Part shown: positions 9,967 through 16,876 of the stretch, one piece after another
How positions within the stretch are numbered: the stretch's first letter is position 1
Layout of the letters: the number at the start of each line of letters is the position of its first letter
Assembly: GCF_003217095.1 (NCBI RefSeq)
Contig: NZ_QJSR01000004.1
Span: 62,001 to 126,000 of the forward strand
DNA from: Rhizobium sp. PP-CC-3A-592
GTDB lineage: Bacteria > Pseudomonadota > Alphaproteobacteria > Rhizobiales > Rhizobiaceae
Reading direction: 5' to 3'
Length of the DNA stretch: 64,000 nt
Position numbers and translations under genes: made by a program
The notes under the pieces: model-generated
Told to the model about the DNA's origin: nothing
The model's database searches: none
The model's input: only the letters and a program-made list of their open reading frames with translations

Positions 9967-10899
9967 ATGCGAGGTCTCTTGAAGAGGACCCGGACCCGGC
10001 TATCTCTCGACGCAGTTCAGGCGGGCAGAATGACGAACAGCACGAGCGGCAGCACAGACGGCAAGGCGGAGAAGACGGATGGCCTTCAGGACGTTGCGGA
10101 CGCGGCCGGGCTCCAGGGTGCAAAGGAGACGGAGCAGCCCTCCGGCCTGCGCGCCACGCTGAGGCGGCTCTACTATGGTACGGATGGTCAGGCCGTCGGC
10201 TTTCAGGTGACCATCGGCATCGTCGATCTCGCCGTCATCCTGTTCTTTCTGGCCGGCCCCTATCTCACGCGCCACGGCATCTATCTGGTCATCGACTATG
10301 CGATCGCAGCACTCATCGCCTTCGAGCTGACGGCACGGTCGCTGATCGCCAACAAGGCATGGCGCTTTCTCGTCCGGCCGATGACGCTGGTCGATATCGT
10401 CATTCTCGCCACGCTGCTCTTTCCCGAGACGTTTTCGAGCTTCGCCTTTCTCCGGGCCCTCCGCATCTGGTCCTTCAGCCAGAGCCGCGTCTTCGGCATT
10501 CTCGTTCACCGGGCCGGCTGCCGCGAATATCAGGAGGTCATCGGCGCCTGCATCAATTTCGTGACGTTTCTCTTCCTCGTTACGGGCTTCGTCTACACGG
10601 CGTTCTTCGCAACGGAATCCGGCATTACCGGCTTCGTCGATGCCCTCTACTTCACGGTGGCGACCATCACCACCACGGGCTTCGGCGACATCACTTTGCC
10701 CGGCACGCTCGGCAAGCTGACCTCCATCGTCACGATGATCTTCGGCATTTCACTGTTCGTGCGGCTGGCGCAGGCCATCGTCCGGCCGAACAAGGTGCGC
10801 TTCTCCTGCCCGCAATGCGGCCTGAACCGGCACGATGCCGATGCCGTCCACTGCAAGGCCTGCGGCCATATCGTGAATATTCCCGACGAAGGCCTCTGA
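9967..10899 (+). CDS. Voltage-gated-type potassium/ion channel with C-terminal zinc ribbon
   Basis: This protein has up to 310 residues. After a polar, probably disordered N-terminus (1-65) come about four hydrophobic segments. One S4-like helix carries spaced arginines (FLRALRIWSFSQSR, 161-174). A pore helix and selectivity filter TTTGFGD (235-241) and a final inner helix follow. TTTGFGD is the K+-channel filter type. The tail has CPQCG (Cys281, Cys284) and CKACGH (Cys296, Cys299), a four-cysteine zinc ribbon, in the place where K+ channels usually carry an RCK or cyclic-nucleotide domain. The start is uncertain: ATG at 9967 or ATG at 10030, neither with a strong ribosome-binding site. Confidence 0.82.
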   Translation: MRGLLKRTRTRLSLDAVQAGRMTNSTSGSTDGKAEKTDGLQDVADAAGLQGAKETEQPSGLRATLRRLYYGTDGQAVGFQVTIGIVDLAVILFFLAGPYLTRHGIYLVIDYAIAALIAFELTARSLIANKAWRFLVRPMTLVDIVILATLLFPETFSSFAFLRALRIWSFSQSRVFGILVHRAGCREYQEVIGACINFVTFLFLVTGFVYTAFFATESGITGFVDALYFTVATITTTGFGDITLPGTLGKLTSIVTMIFGISLFVRLAQAIVRPNKVRFSCPQCGLNRHDADAVHCKACGHIVNIPDEGL

Positions 10900-10968
10900 T
10901 CGCCTCGAAAAGCCAGCATTCTCCAGACTCGCACAAGCATCGACAGGCTTGATGGAAGCCGGATGTTT

Positions 10969-10998
10969 CCGGGCGTCGCAGGCCTTTGCGACACCCGG
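10969..10998 (+). terminator. Hairpin downstream of the ion channel gene
   Basis: CCGGG-c-GTCGCA pairs with TGCGAC-a-CCCGG around a 6-nt loop, 70 nt after the stop. It is a strong stem with one internal mismatch and no following T-run, so terminator function is only possible. Confidence 0.35.
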
Positions 10999-11078
10999 GC
11001 GCATTGTGCCGATCTGGCACACACTTGTCCTAGGCAAGCACGCCGGCTCCTGTTACATTTCGATATGCGGAAACACTC

Positions 11079-11276
11079 ATGACGGAAACGATCCTGCTGG
11101 CACTCTACACGCTCGTGGCGCTGTTCTTTCTTGAGACGACGTTTCGCGAAGGCGAGATGGCGCAGGTCAAGAGCTGGGACATCCTGCGGGTCGCAGGCCT
11201 GCTCTATTGTATGATCTGGCCGCTGATGGTCCTGCACGTCACCATTCTCGCCTATCGCGACCGGCACGCCCGCTGA
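11079..11276 (+). CDS. Small membrane protein of unknown function
   Basis: This 65-residue protein has two hydrophobic segments (about residues 4-18 and 39-58) separated by a short charged loop (TFREGEMAQVKSWD). I do not recognise a family. The start ATG at 11079 follows a stretch with GCGGAAACACTC. It may be co-transcribed with the next gene, 132 bp downstream, but no functional link is visible. Codon use looks like that of its neighbours, which supports a real gene despite its size. Confidence 0.65.
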   Translation: MTETILLALYTLVALFFLETTFREGEMAQVKSWDILRVAGLLYCMIWPLMVLHVTILAYRDRHAR

Positions 11277-11408
11277 CAGAGCTGTCGGGTTGCGCGTCTG
11301 GCGCCGAGGTTCGAATCCGACGCTTCGCGCCATCGCCATACTGGACTCCCTGTCGAGACAGGCTCATAGGGCAGGCGAGCGACGAGCAGACGGAGACGAT
11401 GACCCGGC

Positions 11409-12410
11409 ATGACGAGTGTGGAGAAAGGCCGTTCGGGACGCGTATTCTTTGCTATTGCCGTTCTTGTCGTCTTCACGGCGATCGTCGGTACGGTGCTGGG
11501 TGCAAACGACCTGCGCAACCTCAATCTGTTCCTGGCGCATTTCGGCTATCCGCCCGTAAGGCTGGAGCAACTCTTCCCCTCTGACGCACCGACCCTGCAG
11601 ACAGCCCCCGGTCTCGTCATACCGACCGTGCGCATCGTCAAGGGCATCCGCCTGCCGGCACCCACCATTCAGGTTCCCCGCTATGCCCGCGCCAACCTGG
11701 ATGGAATCCCCACCACCTTCGTTCGGGCCATCCGCATGGATCCGCGCCGGCTTTGCGACGCGCTGCGCACGAATGGCTTCCCCGAGATCACTTGGACAGC
11801 CGGCGCGGTGGACGGGCGCGGGTCCGAATGCTCGGCCTTCCTGTCGATCGGAAAAGGCGTGAAGGCGGGCGCAACACCTGCCCCGGCCCCACCGATCGAA
11901 ACCCTTGAACTGCGGACCGGCGAAGACGTCGATCCGGACAACGAGCCCCTGGTCGAGGCCCCGCCTGACGAGCCGCCGCCGCCACAGCAGTCCTCCGTCT
12001 TCGTGCTGCTGAAGGGCGATCTCAAGGGTCGCGTGCTTTCTTTCCGCGTGAAATTCAACATCGAGATCGAGGCAGACCGCGCGGCCGTGATCGCGGCCGG
12101 CAGCCGTGCCGTGGAGTCCTTCCTTGCACAGGTGCATTGGCAGGACGATGGCGACATGCTCCGCCAGATCGCCGCATTGCAGGAGTTCGACAGGGACGAC
12201 TTCGGCAGCCACATCCTGTTCAGGCGGGAGATGGGCGATCTGCCGCGATACAACTTCCTCGCCCGCCAGAGCGACAAGCCGCGTCGCAAGATCAGCGACG
12301 CGTTCTTCGATCCCTTTGCCTGGCTGCCGCTGAGCGATGCCGGTCTTTCGCTCTGGATGCCGAAAAGCGCGCTCCACAGCTTCAAGCTCCCGCCATTTCC
12401 CGGCAAGTGA
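11409..12410 (+). CDS. Membrane-anchored protein of unknown function (possibly DUF6030-like)
   Basis: This 333-residue protein has one N-terminal membrane anchor (residues 11-32, FFAIAVLVVFTAIVGTVLGA), and the rest is probably periplasmic. A proline-rich linker (about 155-190, with PPDEPPPPQQ) separates two parts. The N-terminal part has two cysteines (in RRLCDALR and GSECSAF) that could form a disulfide. The C-terminal part, from VFVLLKGDLKGR onward, contains FDRDDFGSHILF. It precedes a sugar transferase, and similar proteins occur near rhizobial polysaccharide genes, but a role in polysaccharide export is only inference from position. The DUF6030 assignment is from memory. Confidence 0.68.
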   Translation: MTSVEKGRSGRVFFAIAVLVVFTAIVGTVLGANDLRNLNLFLAHFGYPPVRLEQLFPSDAPTLQTAPGLVIPTVRIVKGIRLPAPTIQVPRYARANLDGIPTTFVRAIRMDPRRLCDALRTNGFPEITWTAGAVDGRGSECSAFLSIGKGVKAGATPAPAPPIETLELRTGEDVDPDNEPLVEAPPDEPPPPQQSSVFVLLKGDLKGRVLSFRVKFNIEIEADRAAVIAAGSRAVESFLAQVHWQDDGDMLRQIAALQEFDRDDFGSHILFRREMGDLPRYNFLARQSDKPRRKISDAFFDPFAWLPLSDAGLSLWMPKSALHSFKLPPFPGK

Positions 12411-12508
12411 CCGTACACGCGGGACAGGCACAGCGCTTAACATTAGAATTTTAGGATTAACCAATAGACAAGGCTTTTGAGATGCCTGGTTGCCAAAAAC
12501 CCGTGTCT

Positions 12509-12523
12509 TTAATAAATCGTTAA
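12509..12523 (+). promoter_or_regulatory. Candidate CtrA site TTAA-N7-TTAA upstream of the sugar transferase
   Basis: An exact TTAATAAATCGTTAA lies in an AT-rich island within the 275-bp gap before the sugar transferase, 163 bp upstream of its start. TTAA-N7-TTAA is the binding pattern of the alphaproteobacterial cell-cycle regulator CtrA. Confidence 0.45.
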
Positions 12524-12570
12524 ATACAAATATTGATTGGCCGAATACTTCTAGAAGGCCGAATTTAAAG

Positions 12571-12608
12571 GGCACATTTGTGTATCAATACGGCACAAAT
12601 CTGTGTCG
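12571..12608 (+). promoter_or_regulatory. Two dyads, 21 bp apart, upstream of the sugar transferase
   Basis: GGCACATTTGTGT (12571-12583) and GGCACAAATCTGTGTC (12592-12607) each contain CACA/TGTG arms. They are spaced by 21 bp, about two helical turns. The pair could be an operator for an unidentified dimeric regulator. Confidence 0.35.
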
Positions 12609-12685
12609 TTTCATCGAGAACGTGTGCTTCTACCCATTCATCACGTCACATCGACGACATTGCTTTAGTTGCAGGGAAATAGCCG

Positions 12686-13453
12686 ATGAGCATCCATCCC
12701 ATACTGCAGAGAATAGGCCGTTCGGAGACAGACGTCGCTGGACAGAATGCCGGCACGCGTTCGCCCATGCTGGAAGCCCTGCTGGCCGATACCATGCTGG
12801 CAAACGACAATGTCCCGACACTTGTCGCTCGCACACGTCCCCATGCACCGGTCCAGTTTGCCCTGAAGCGGGCGATGGACGTCGGGGGTGCGTTTGCCGG
12901 ACTGATCGTTCTCGCCCCGATCCTTCTGCTGATCGCCATCATGATCCGCCTGGAGAGCAAGGGCCCCGTCTTCTTCCGCCAGCTGCGCACGGGTCGGAAC
13001 GAAGTGCCTTTCGAGATCCTCAAATTCCGCTCGATGTATGTCGAGCAATGCGATCATGCCGGCGTGAGGCTGACGGTCGATGGCGACCCCCGCGTGACGC
13101 GCATGGGCCGGTTCCTGCGCAAGACCAGCCTCGACGAAATCCCGCAGCTCTGGAACGTCGTCGTCGGGCATATGTCGCTCGTCGGACCCCGCCCGCATGT
13201 GCCCGACATGGTCGCTGGCGGCATGAACTATGCGGACCTCGTGCATGGCTACGAGAACCGCCATCTGGTTCGGCCGGGATTGACGGGTCTTGCCCAGTCC
13301 CGCGGCCTTCGCGGCCCGACGACGGACAGCGACACGGCCATTCGCCGCATCCTGAGCGACGTCGAATACATCAGGACCTTCTCCATCCTTCTCGACATCC
13401 GCATCCTCGTCCGCACCATCATCAACGAGCTCCGGGGCGGCACGGGCTCCTGA
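12686..13453 (+). CDS. ExoY-type undecaprenyl-phosphate sugar-1-phosphate transferase
   Basis: This 255-residue protein of the bacterial sugar transferase family would load the first sugar-1-phosphate onto undecaprenyl phosphate, the priming step of exopolysaccharide synthesis at the inner membrane. After a polar 50-residue N-terminus comes the membrane hairpin [20 protein letters not shown] (about 58-82). Family motifs follow: [53 protein letters not shown] and RPGLTGLAQ. Its short length matches ExoY and not the long WbaP/GumD type. No polymerase or export genes accompany it, so it is an isolated priming enzyme. The start ATG at 12686 has a modest GGGAAATAGCCG upstream. Confidence 0.88.
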   Translation: MSIHPILQRIGRSETDVAGQNAGTRSPMLEALLADTMLANDNVPTLVARTRPHAPVQFALKRAMDVGGAFAGLIVLAPILLLIAIMIRLESKGPVFFRQLRTGRNEVPFEILKFRSMYVEQCDHAGVRLTVDGDPRVTRMGRFLRKTSLDEIPQLWNVVVGHMSLVGPRPHVPDMVAGGMNYADLVHGYENRHLVRPGLTGLAQSRGLRGPTTDSDTAIRRILSDVEYIRTFSILLDIRILVRTIINELRGGTGS

Positions 13454-13547
13454 TCTCGGAGCCCTGCCCATCAGGCCGGACGGCTGGGGACCGTATACCC
13501 GGCCATCGGTTGCCCAGACGACCGGGAAAGCGCATGATCCCGCTTGC

Positions 13548-14441
13548 ATGATCGACAAGCTCGAATTCTTCATAGCTCTCGCACAGGAGCGGCACTTCGG
13601 CCGCGCCGCCGAGCAATGCGGCATCACCCAGCCCACGCTGTCCGCCGCCATCCGCCAGCTTGAAGACAACCTCGGCGTCATGCTCGTCAATCGCGGCTCC
13701 CGGTTCCAGGGGCTGACGCCGGAAGGTCAGCGCGTGCTGGAATGGGCCCGCCGCATCGTCGGCGATGCCCGCACGATGCGACAGGAGATGCGGGCGGCAA
13801 AGAAGGGCCTCGTTGGCCATATCCGTCTTGCAGCCGTTCCGACCACGCTCGCGATGGTGCCGCGGCTGACCGCGCCCTTCCAAGAAAAACATCCCGACGT
13901 CACCTTCTCCGTCCTGTCGACCACGTCCTCGAAAATGCTGGGTCTTCTGGAAAATCTCGAAATCGACGCGGGCCTCACCTATCTCGACAACGAGCCGGTG
14001 GGACGTGTGACCAGCGTGCCCCTGTCGGTGGAGCGCTACCATCTCGTCACGGCCTCCGGCACGCCGCTTTCCGACCGGGCATCGGTAACCTGGGCGGAAG
14101 CCAGCAGCATTCGGCTTTGTCTATTGACCAACGACATGCAGAACCGCCGCATCATCAACCAGCACTTCAGCGCGGCGGGCGTCCAGGCCCGCCCGACGCT
14201 CGAATCCAACTCGATGATCGTGCTGTTCTCCCACATCCGCACCGGCCAGTGGGCGAGTATCATGCCTTACAACGTCGCGAAATCCTTCGGCTTTCACGAT
14301 GACATCCATGTGATCCCGATCGAAGAGCCGGATGCCGGCCACCTCGTCGGCCTGGTGGCGACGCACCGCGAACCCTATACGCCACTGGTCTCGGCCCTCC
14401 TGCACGAGGCCCGCAAGCTCGCAGAACAGCAGGGCGTTTGA
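13548..14441 (+). CDS. LysR-family regulator, probable regulator of the fds operon
   Basis: This 297-residue protein has the LysR winged-helix (residues 1-60; LEFFIALAQERHFGRAAEQC and ITQPTLSAAIRQLEDNLG) and a periplasmic-binding-like effector domain (about 90-290). It sits directly upstream of and in the same direction as the formate dehydrogenase operon, as in other bacteria with fdsGBACD. It is therefore the likely activator, with formate or a related metabolite as a plausible effector (inference). Its stop overlaps a palindrome (14440-14456) with LysR-type geometry located 145-160 bp upstream of fdsG. Start: ATG at 13548. Confidence 0.88.
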   Translation: MIDKLEFFIALAQERHFGRAAEQCGITQPTLSAAIRQLEDNLGVMLVNRGSRFQGLTPEGQRVLEWARRIVGDARTMRQEMRAAKKGLVGHIRLAAVPTTLAMVPRLTAPFQEKHPDVTFSVLSTTSSKMLGLLENLEIDAGLTYLDNEPVGRVTSVPLSVERYHLVTASGTPLSDRASVTWAEASSIRLCLLTNDMQNRRIINQHFSAAGVQARPTLESNSMIVLFSHIRTGQWASIMPYNVAKSFGFHDDIHVIPIEEPDAGHLVGLVATHREPYTPLVSALLHEARKLAEQQGV

Positions 14442-14456
14442 TAGAAATCTTCTATC
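14440..14456 (+). promoter_or_regulatory. LysR-type palindrome upstream of fdsG
   Basis: GATAGAAATCTTCTATC is a perfect 7-bp inverted repeat around ATC. It contains both T-N11-A and ATAG-N7-CTAT spacing typical of LysR-family operators. It lies at the lysR stop codon and upstream of the fds operon, so it is a likely site for the adjacent regulator. Confidence 0.55.
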
Positions 14457-14600
14457 GCTCCACGGTTCTTCCATATTGCTCGCATGGTTCATCTCTGAGA
14501 CCTTTACCGCCTGACGCCAGGTTTCGTGTTTCTGACATGAACCCGCTTGGAGGAGGCCGGCAAAACACCGGCGCGTCACAGACCTGTACGGAGGAGCCCG

Positions 14601-15080
14601 GTGGATCGACACCTTGTCAGCAGCGACCTCGCAACGAGCGTCGCCGAGATCGTTTCCGACATGAAGCATCTGGAAGGGCCGTTGCTGCCGATCCTGCATG
14701 CGGTGCAGGCTGCATTCGGGCATATCCCGAACGAAGCCGTTCCGATGATCGCCTTGGGGCTCAACCTGTCGCGCGCCGAAGTTCACGGGGTCGTTACCTT
14801 CTATCATGACTACCGCAGCCATCCTGCCGGCCGGCGTGTGCTCAAGCTCTGTCGCGCCGAAGCGTGTCAGGCCATGGGCAGCGACCGTCTGGGTGATCGG
14901 GCGAAAAGCCGTCTCGGCATCGATTTCCACCAGACCACGGCGGACGGCGCGGTGACGCTGGAGCCGGTCTTCTGTCTCGGGCTCTGTTCCACCGCACCCG
15001 CCGCCATGCTGGACGGCGCGGTGCACGGACGGCTGGATGCACACGGGCTCGACATGCTTCTCGCGGAGGTGGGCGCATGA
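14601..15080 (+). CDS. fdsG: NAD-dependent formate dehydrogenase gamma subunit
   Basis: This 159-residue protein is homologous to the 24-kDa NuoE subunit of complex I, a thioredoxin-like [2Fe-2S] protein. The four cluster ligands are Cys84, Cys89, Cys125 and Cys129 (LCRAEAC and FCLGLC). The segment GVVTFYHDYRSHPAGRRVLKLC is typical. It relays electrons within the cytoplasmic FdsABG complex between the molybdenum site and the FMN/NAD site. I chose GTG at 14601 because GGAGGAGCC precedes it; the in-frame TTG at 14547 has its own nearby GGAGGAGG, but downstream, not upstream. The gene ends in an ATGA overlap with fdsB. Confidence 0.92.
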   Translation: MDRHLVSSDLATSVAEIVSDMKHLEGPLLPILHAVQAAFGHIPNEAVPMIALGLNLSRAEVHGVVTFYHDYRSHPAGRRVLKLCRAEACQAMGSDRLGDRAKSRLGIDFHQTTADGAVTLEPVFCLGLCSTAPAAMLDGAVHGRLDAHGLDMLLAEVGA

Positions 15081-16642
15081 CCCGCATCTTCATCCCCCGC
15101 GATGCCGCAGCCCTTGCCGTCGGTGCCGACCGCGTTACAGCGCGCCTCGCACAGGAAGCGGCAGCCCGTGGGCTCGATCTCACCATCGTCCGCACCGGCT
15201 CGCGCGGCCTGCACTGGCTGGAGCCACTGGTGGAGGTGGAGACATCGGCGGGCCGCATGGCCTACGGCCCCGTCACGCCGGCCGACATCAGCCCCCTGCT
15301 CGAAGCCGGCTGGCTTCTTGACACATCAGAAGTCGTCAACCATCCGCTCTTCCTCGGACCGACCGAGGAGATCCCGTTCCTCAGGAACCAGACCCGCCTC
15401 ACCTTCGCGCGCTGCGGCGTTATCGATCCGCTGTCGCTCGACGACTACCGCGCCCATGGCGGGCTTGCCGGTCTCACCAAGGCCGTCGCGATGCCACCCG
15501 AGGCAATCGTCGAAGCCGTCACCCTCTCCGGCCTGCGCGGCCGCGGCGGCGCGGGCTTCCCGACCGGCATCAAGTGGAAGACCGTTCTCGACTGTCCGGA
15601 TGCGCGAAAATACATCGTCTGCAACGCCGACGAAGGCGACAGCGGCACCTTTGCCGACCGGATGATCATGGAAGGCGATCCCTTCGTCGTCATCGAGGGC
15701 ATGGCGATCGCGGGGCTCGCGACGGGTGCCACCAAGGGCTTCGTCTACATCCGCTCGGAATATCCCCACGCCATCGACACGATGACGAGAGCCGTCGGCA
15801 TCGCTCGGCGCGCCGGCATGCTCGGAACCTCGGTTCTCGGGCAGGGTAGCAGCTTCGATATCGAGATCCGCACCGGCGCCGGCGCCTATGTCTGCGGCGA
15901 GGAAACCGCGCTCCTGAATTCGCTCGAAGGCAAGCGCGGCGTCGTGCGCGCCAAGCCGCCTCTGCCGGCACACAAAGGCCTGTTCGGCCAACCGACCGTC
16001 ATCAACAACGTCATCTCGCTCGCCTCGGTGCCCGTCATCCTCGACAAAGGCCCCGAACATTACCGCGACTTCGGCATGGGCCGCTCCCGCGGCACGATCC
16101 CGATCCAGATCGCGGGCAACGCCCGGCGGACCGGCCTCTACGAAGTCGCCTTCGGCCTGACCCTCGGCGAGATCGTCGATACCGTGGCCGGCGGCACCGC
16201 CACGGGGCGGCCGGTCAAGGCGGTACAGGTGGGCGGCCCGCTCGGCGCCTACTTCCCGCGCGCTTTGTTCGACACGCCCTTCGACTACGAGGCCTTCGCG
16301 GCCGCGGGCGGCCTCATCGGGCACGCCGGCATCACGGTCTTCGACGACACCGCCGACATGCTGAAACAGGCCCGTTTCGCCATGGAATTCTGCGCCGTGG
16401 AAAGCTGCGGCAAATGCACCCCCTGCCGCATCGGCTCGACCCGCGGCGTGGAGGTCGTCGACCGCATCGGCCGCGGCATCGAGCCGGAAAAGAACCTCGC
16501 GCTGCTGACCGACCTCTGTAACACCATGAAGTTCGGCTCCCTCTGCGCACTGGGCGGCTTCACGCCCTATCCGGTCATGAGCGCCGTCACGCATTTTCCG
16601 GATGATTTCGTTGCGGCACCGGTTGTGGAGGCTGCGGAATGA
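15077..16642 (+). CDS. fdsB: NAD-dependent formate dehydrogenase beta subunit
   Basis: This 521-residue protein resembles NuoF fused to a thioredoxin-like N-terminus. Residues 1-110 are the NuoE-like extension. The FMN/NADH-binding loop GRGGAGFPTGIKW lies near 155-167, followed by CNADEGDSGTFADR and GAGAYVCGEETALLNSLEG. The [4Fe-4S] site is CGKCTPCRIG with a distant fourth cysteine in GSLCALGG. It binds FMN and passes electrons from formate to NAD+. The start overlaps the fdsG stop (ATGA). The next gene, fdsA, is unusually far away (234 bp) because a repeat element lies between. Confidence 0.94.
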   Translation: MTRIFIPRDAAALAVGADRVTARLAQEAAARGLDLTIVRTGSRGLHWLEPLVEVETSAGRMAYGPVTPADISPLLEAGWLLDTSEVVNHPLFLGPTEEIPFLRNQTRLTFARCGVIDPLSLDDYRAHGGLAGLTKAVAMPPEAIVEAVTLSGLRGRGGAGFPTGIKWKTVLDCPDARKYIVCNADEGDSGTFADRMIMEGDPFVVIEGMAIAGLATGATKGFVYIRSEYPHAIDTMTRAVGIARRAGMLGTSVLGQGSSFDIEIRTGAGAYVCGEETALLNSLEGKRGVVRAKPPLPAHKGLFGQPTVINNVISLASVPVILDKGPEHYRDFGMGRSRGTIPIQIAGNARRTGLYEVAFGLTLGEIVDTVAGGTATGRPVKAVQVGGPLGAYFPRALFDTPFDYEAFAAAGGLIGHAGITVFDDTADMLKQARFAMEFCAVESCGKCTPCRIGSTRGVEVVDRIGRGIEPEKNLALLTDLCNTMKFGSLCALGGFTPYPVMSAVTHFPDDFVAAPVVEAAE

Positions 16643-16676
16643 TACACGCGTCCAGCACGGCTGCGGCCCGTGGGCT

Positions 16677-16816
16677 GCCCCTCACCCTAACCCTCTCCCC
16701 GCATGCGGGGAGAGGAGACGCGGCCTGCTCACCGTTTTCGAACAGGGCAACACTTCACCACGAGTCCCTTCTCCCCGTCAAAACGGGGAGAAGGTGGCGG
16801 CAGCCGGATGAGGGGC
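16677..16816 (+). repeat. RIME-like palindromic intergenic element inside the fds operon
   Basis: The element starts GCCCCTCACCCTAACCC and ends GGATGAGGGGC, and holds two strong palindromes: a perfect 24-bp one at 16692-16715 (CCTCTCCCCGC mirrored) and a 12-bp stem with CAAA loop at 16767-16794 (CCTTCTCCCCGT). This layout matches the rhizobial intergenic mosaic elements (RIME1) described in Rhizobiaceae. It lies between the fdsB stop and the fdsA ribosome-binding site. Confidence 0.82.
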
Positions 16817-16876
16817 AACCCCACGGCAACACCGCCCACAACGACACCCAGCACCCTCATCTTTCAGGAGACCCCC

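Noticed and set aside
11308-11320. tRNA-like T-loop sequence GGTTCGAATCCGA
   Set aside because: The flanking bases do not form a T-stem beyond two pairs, and no acceptor, D or anticodon stem fits around it. Treated as chance similarity, not a tRNA or att remnant.
16692-16794. Palindromes considered as a possible CRISPR or IS end
   Set aside because: There are only two different palindromes, no spacer array and no transposase. The layout fits a RIME-type intergenic element better.
16703-16876. Possible 58-residue N-terminal extension of FdsA
   Set aside because: The extension is translated from the RIME-like repeat, has no similarity to FdsA N-termini, and a good ribosome-binding site lies just before ATG 16877.
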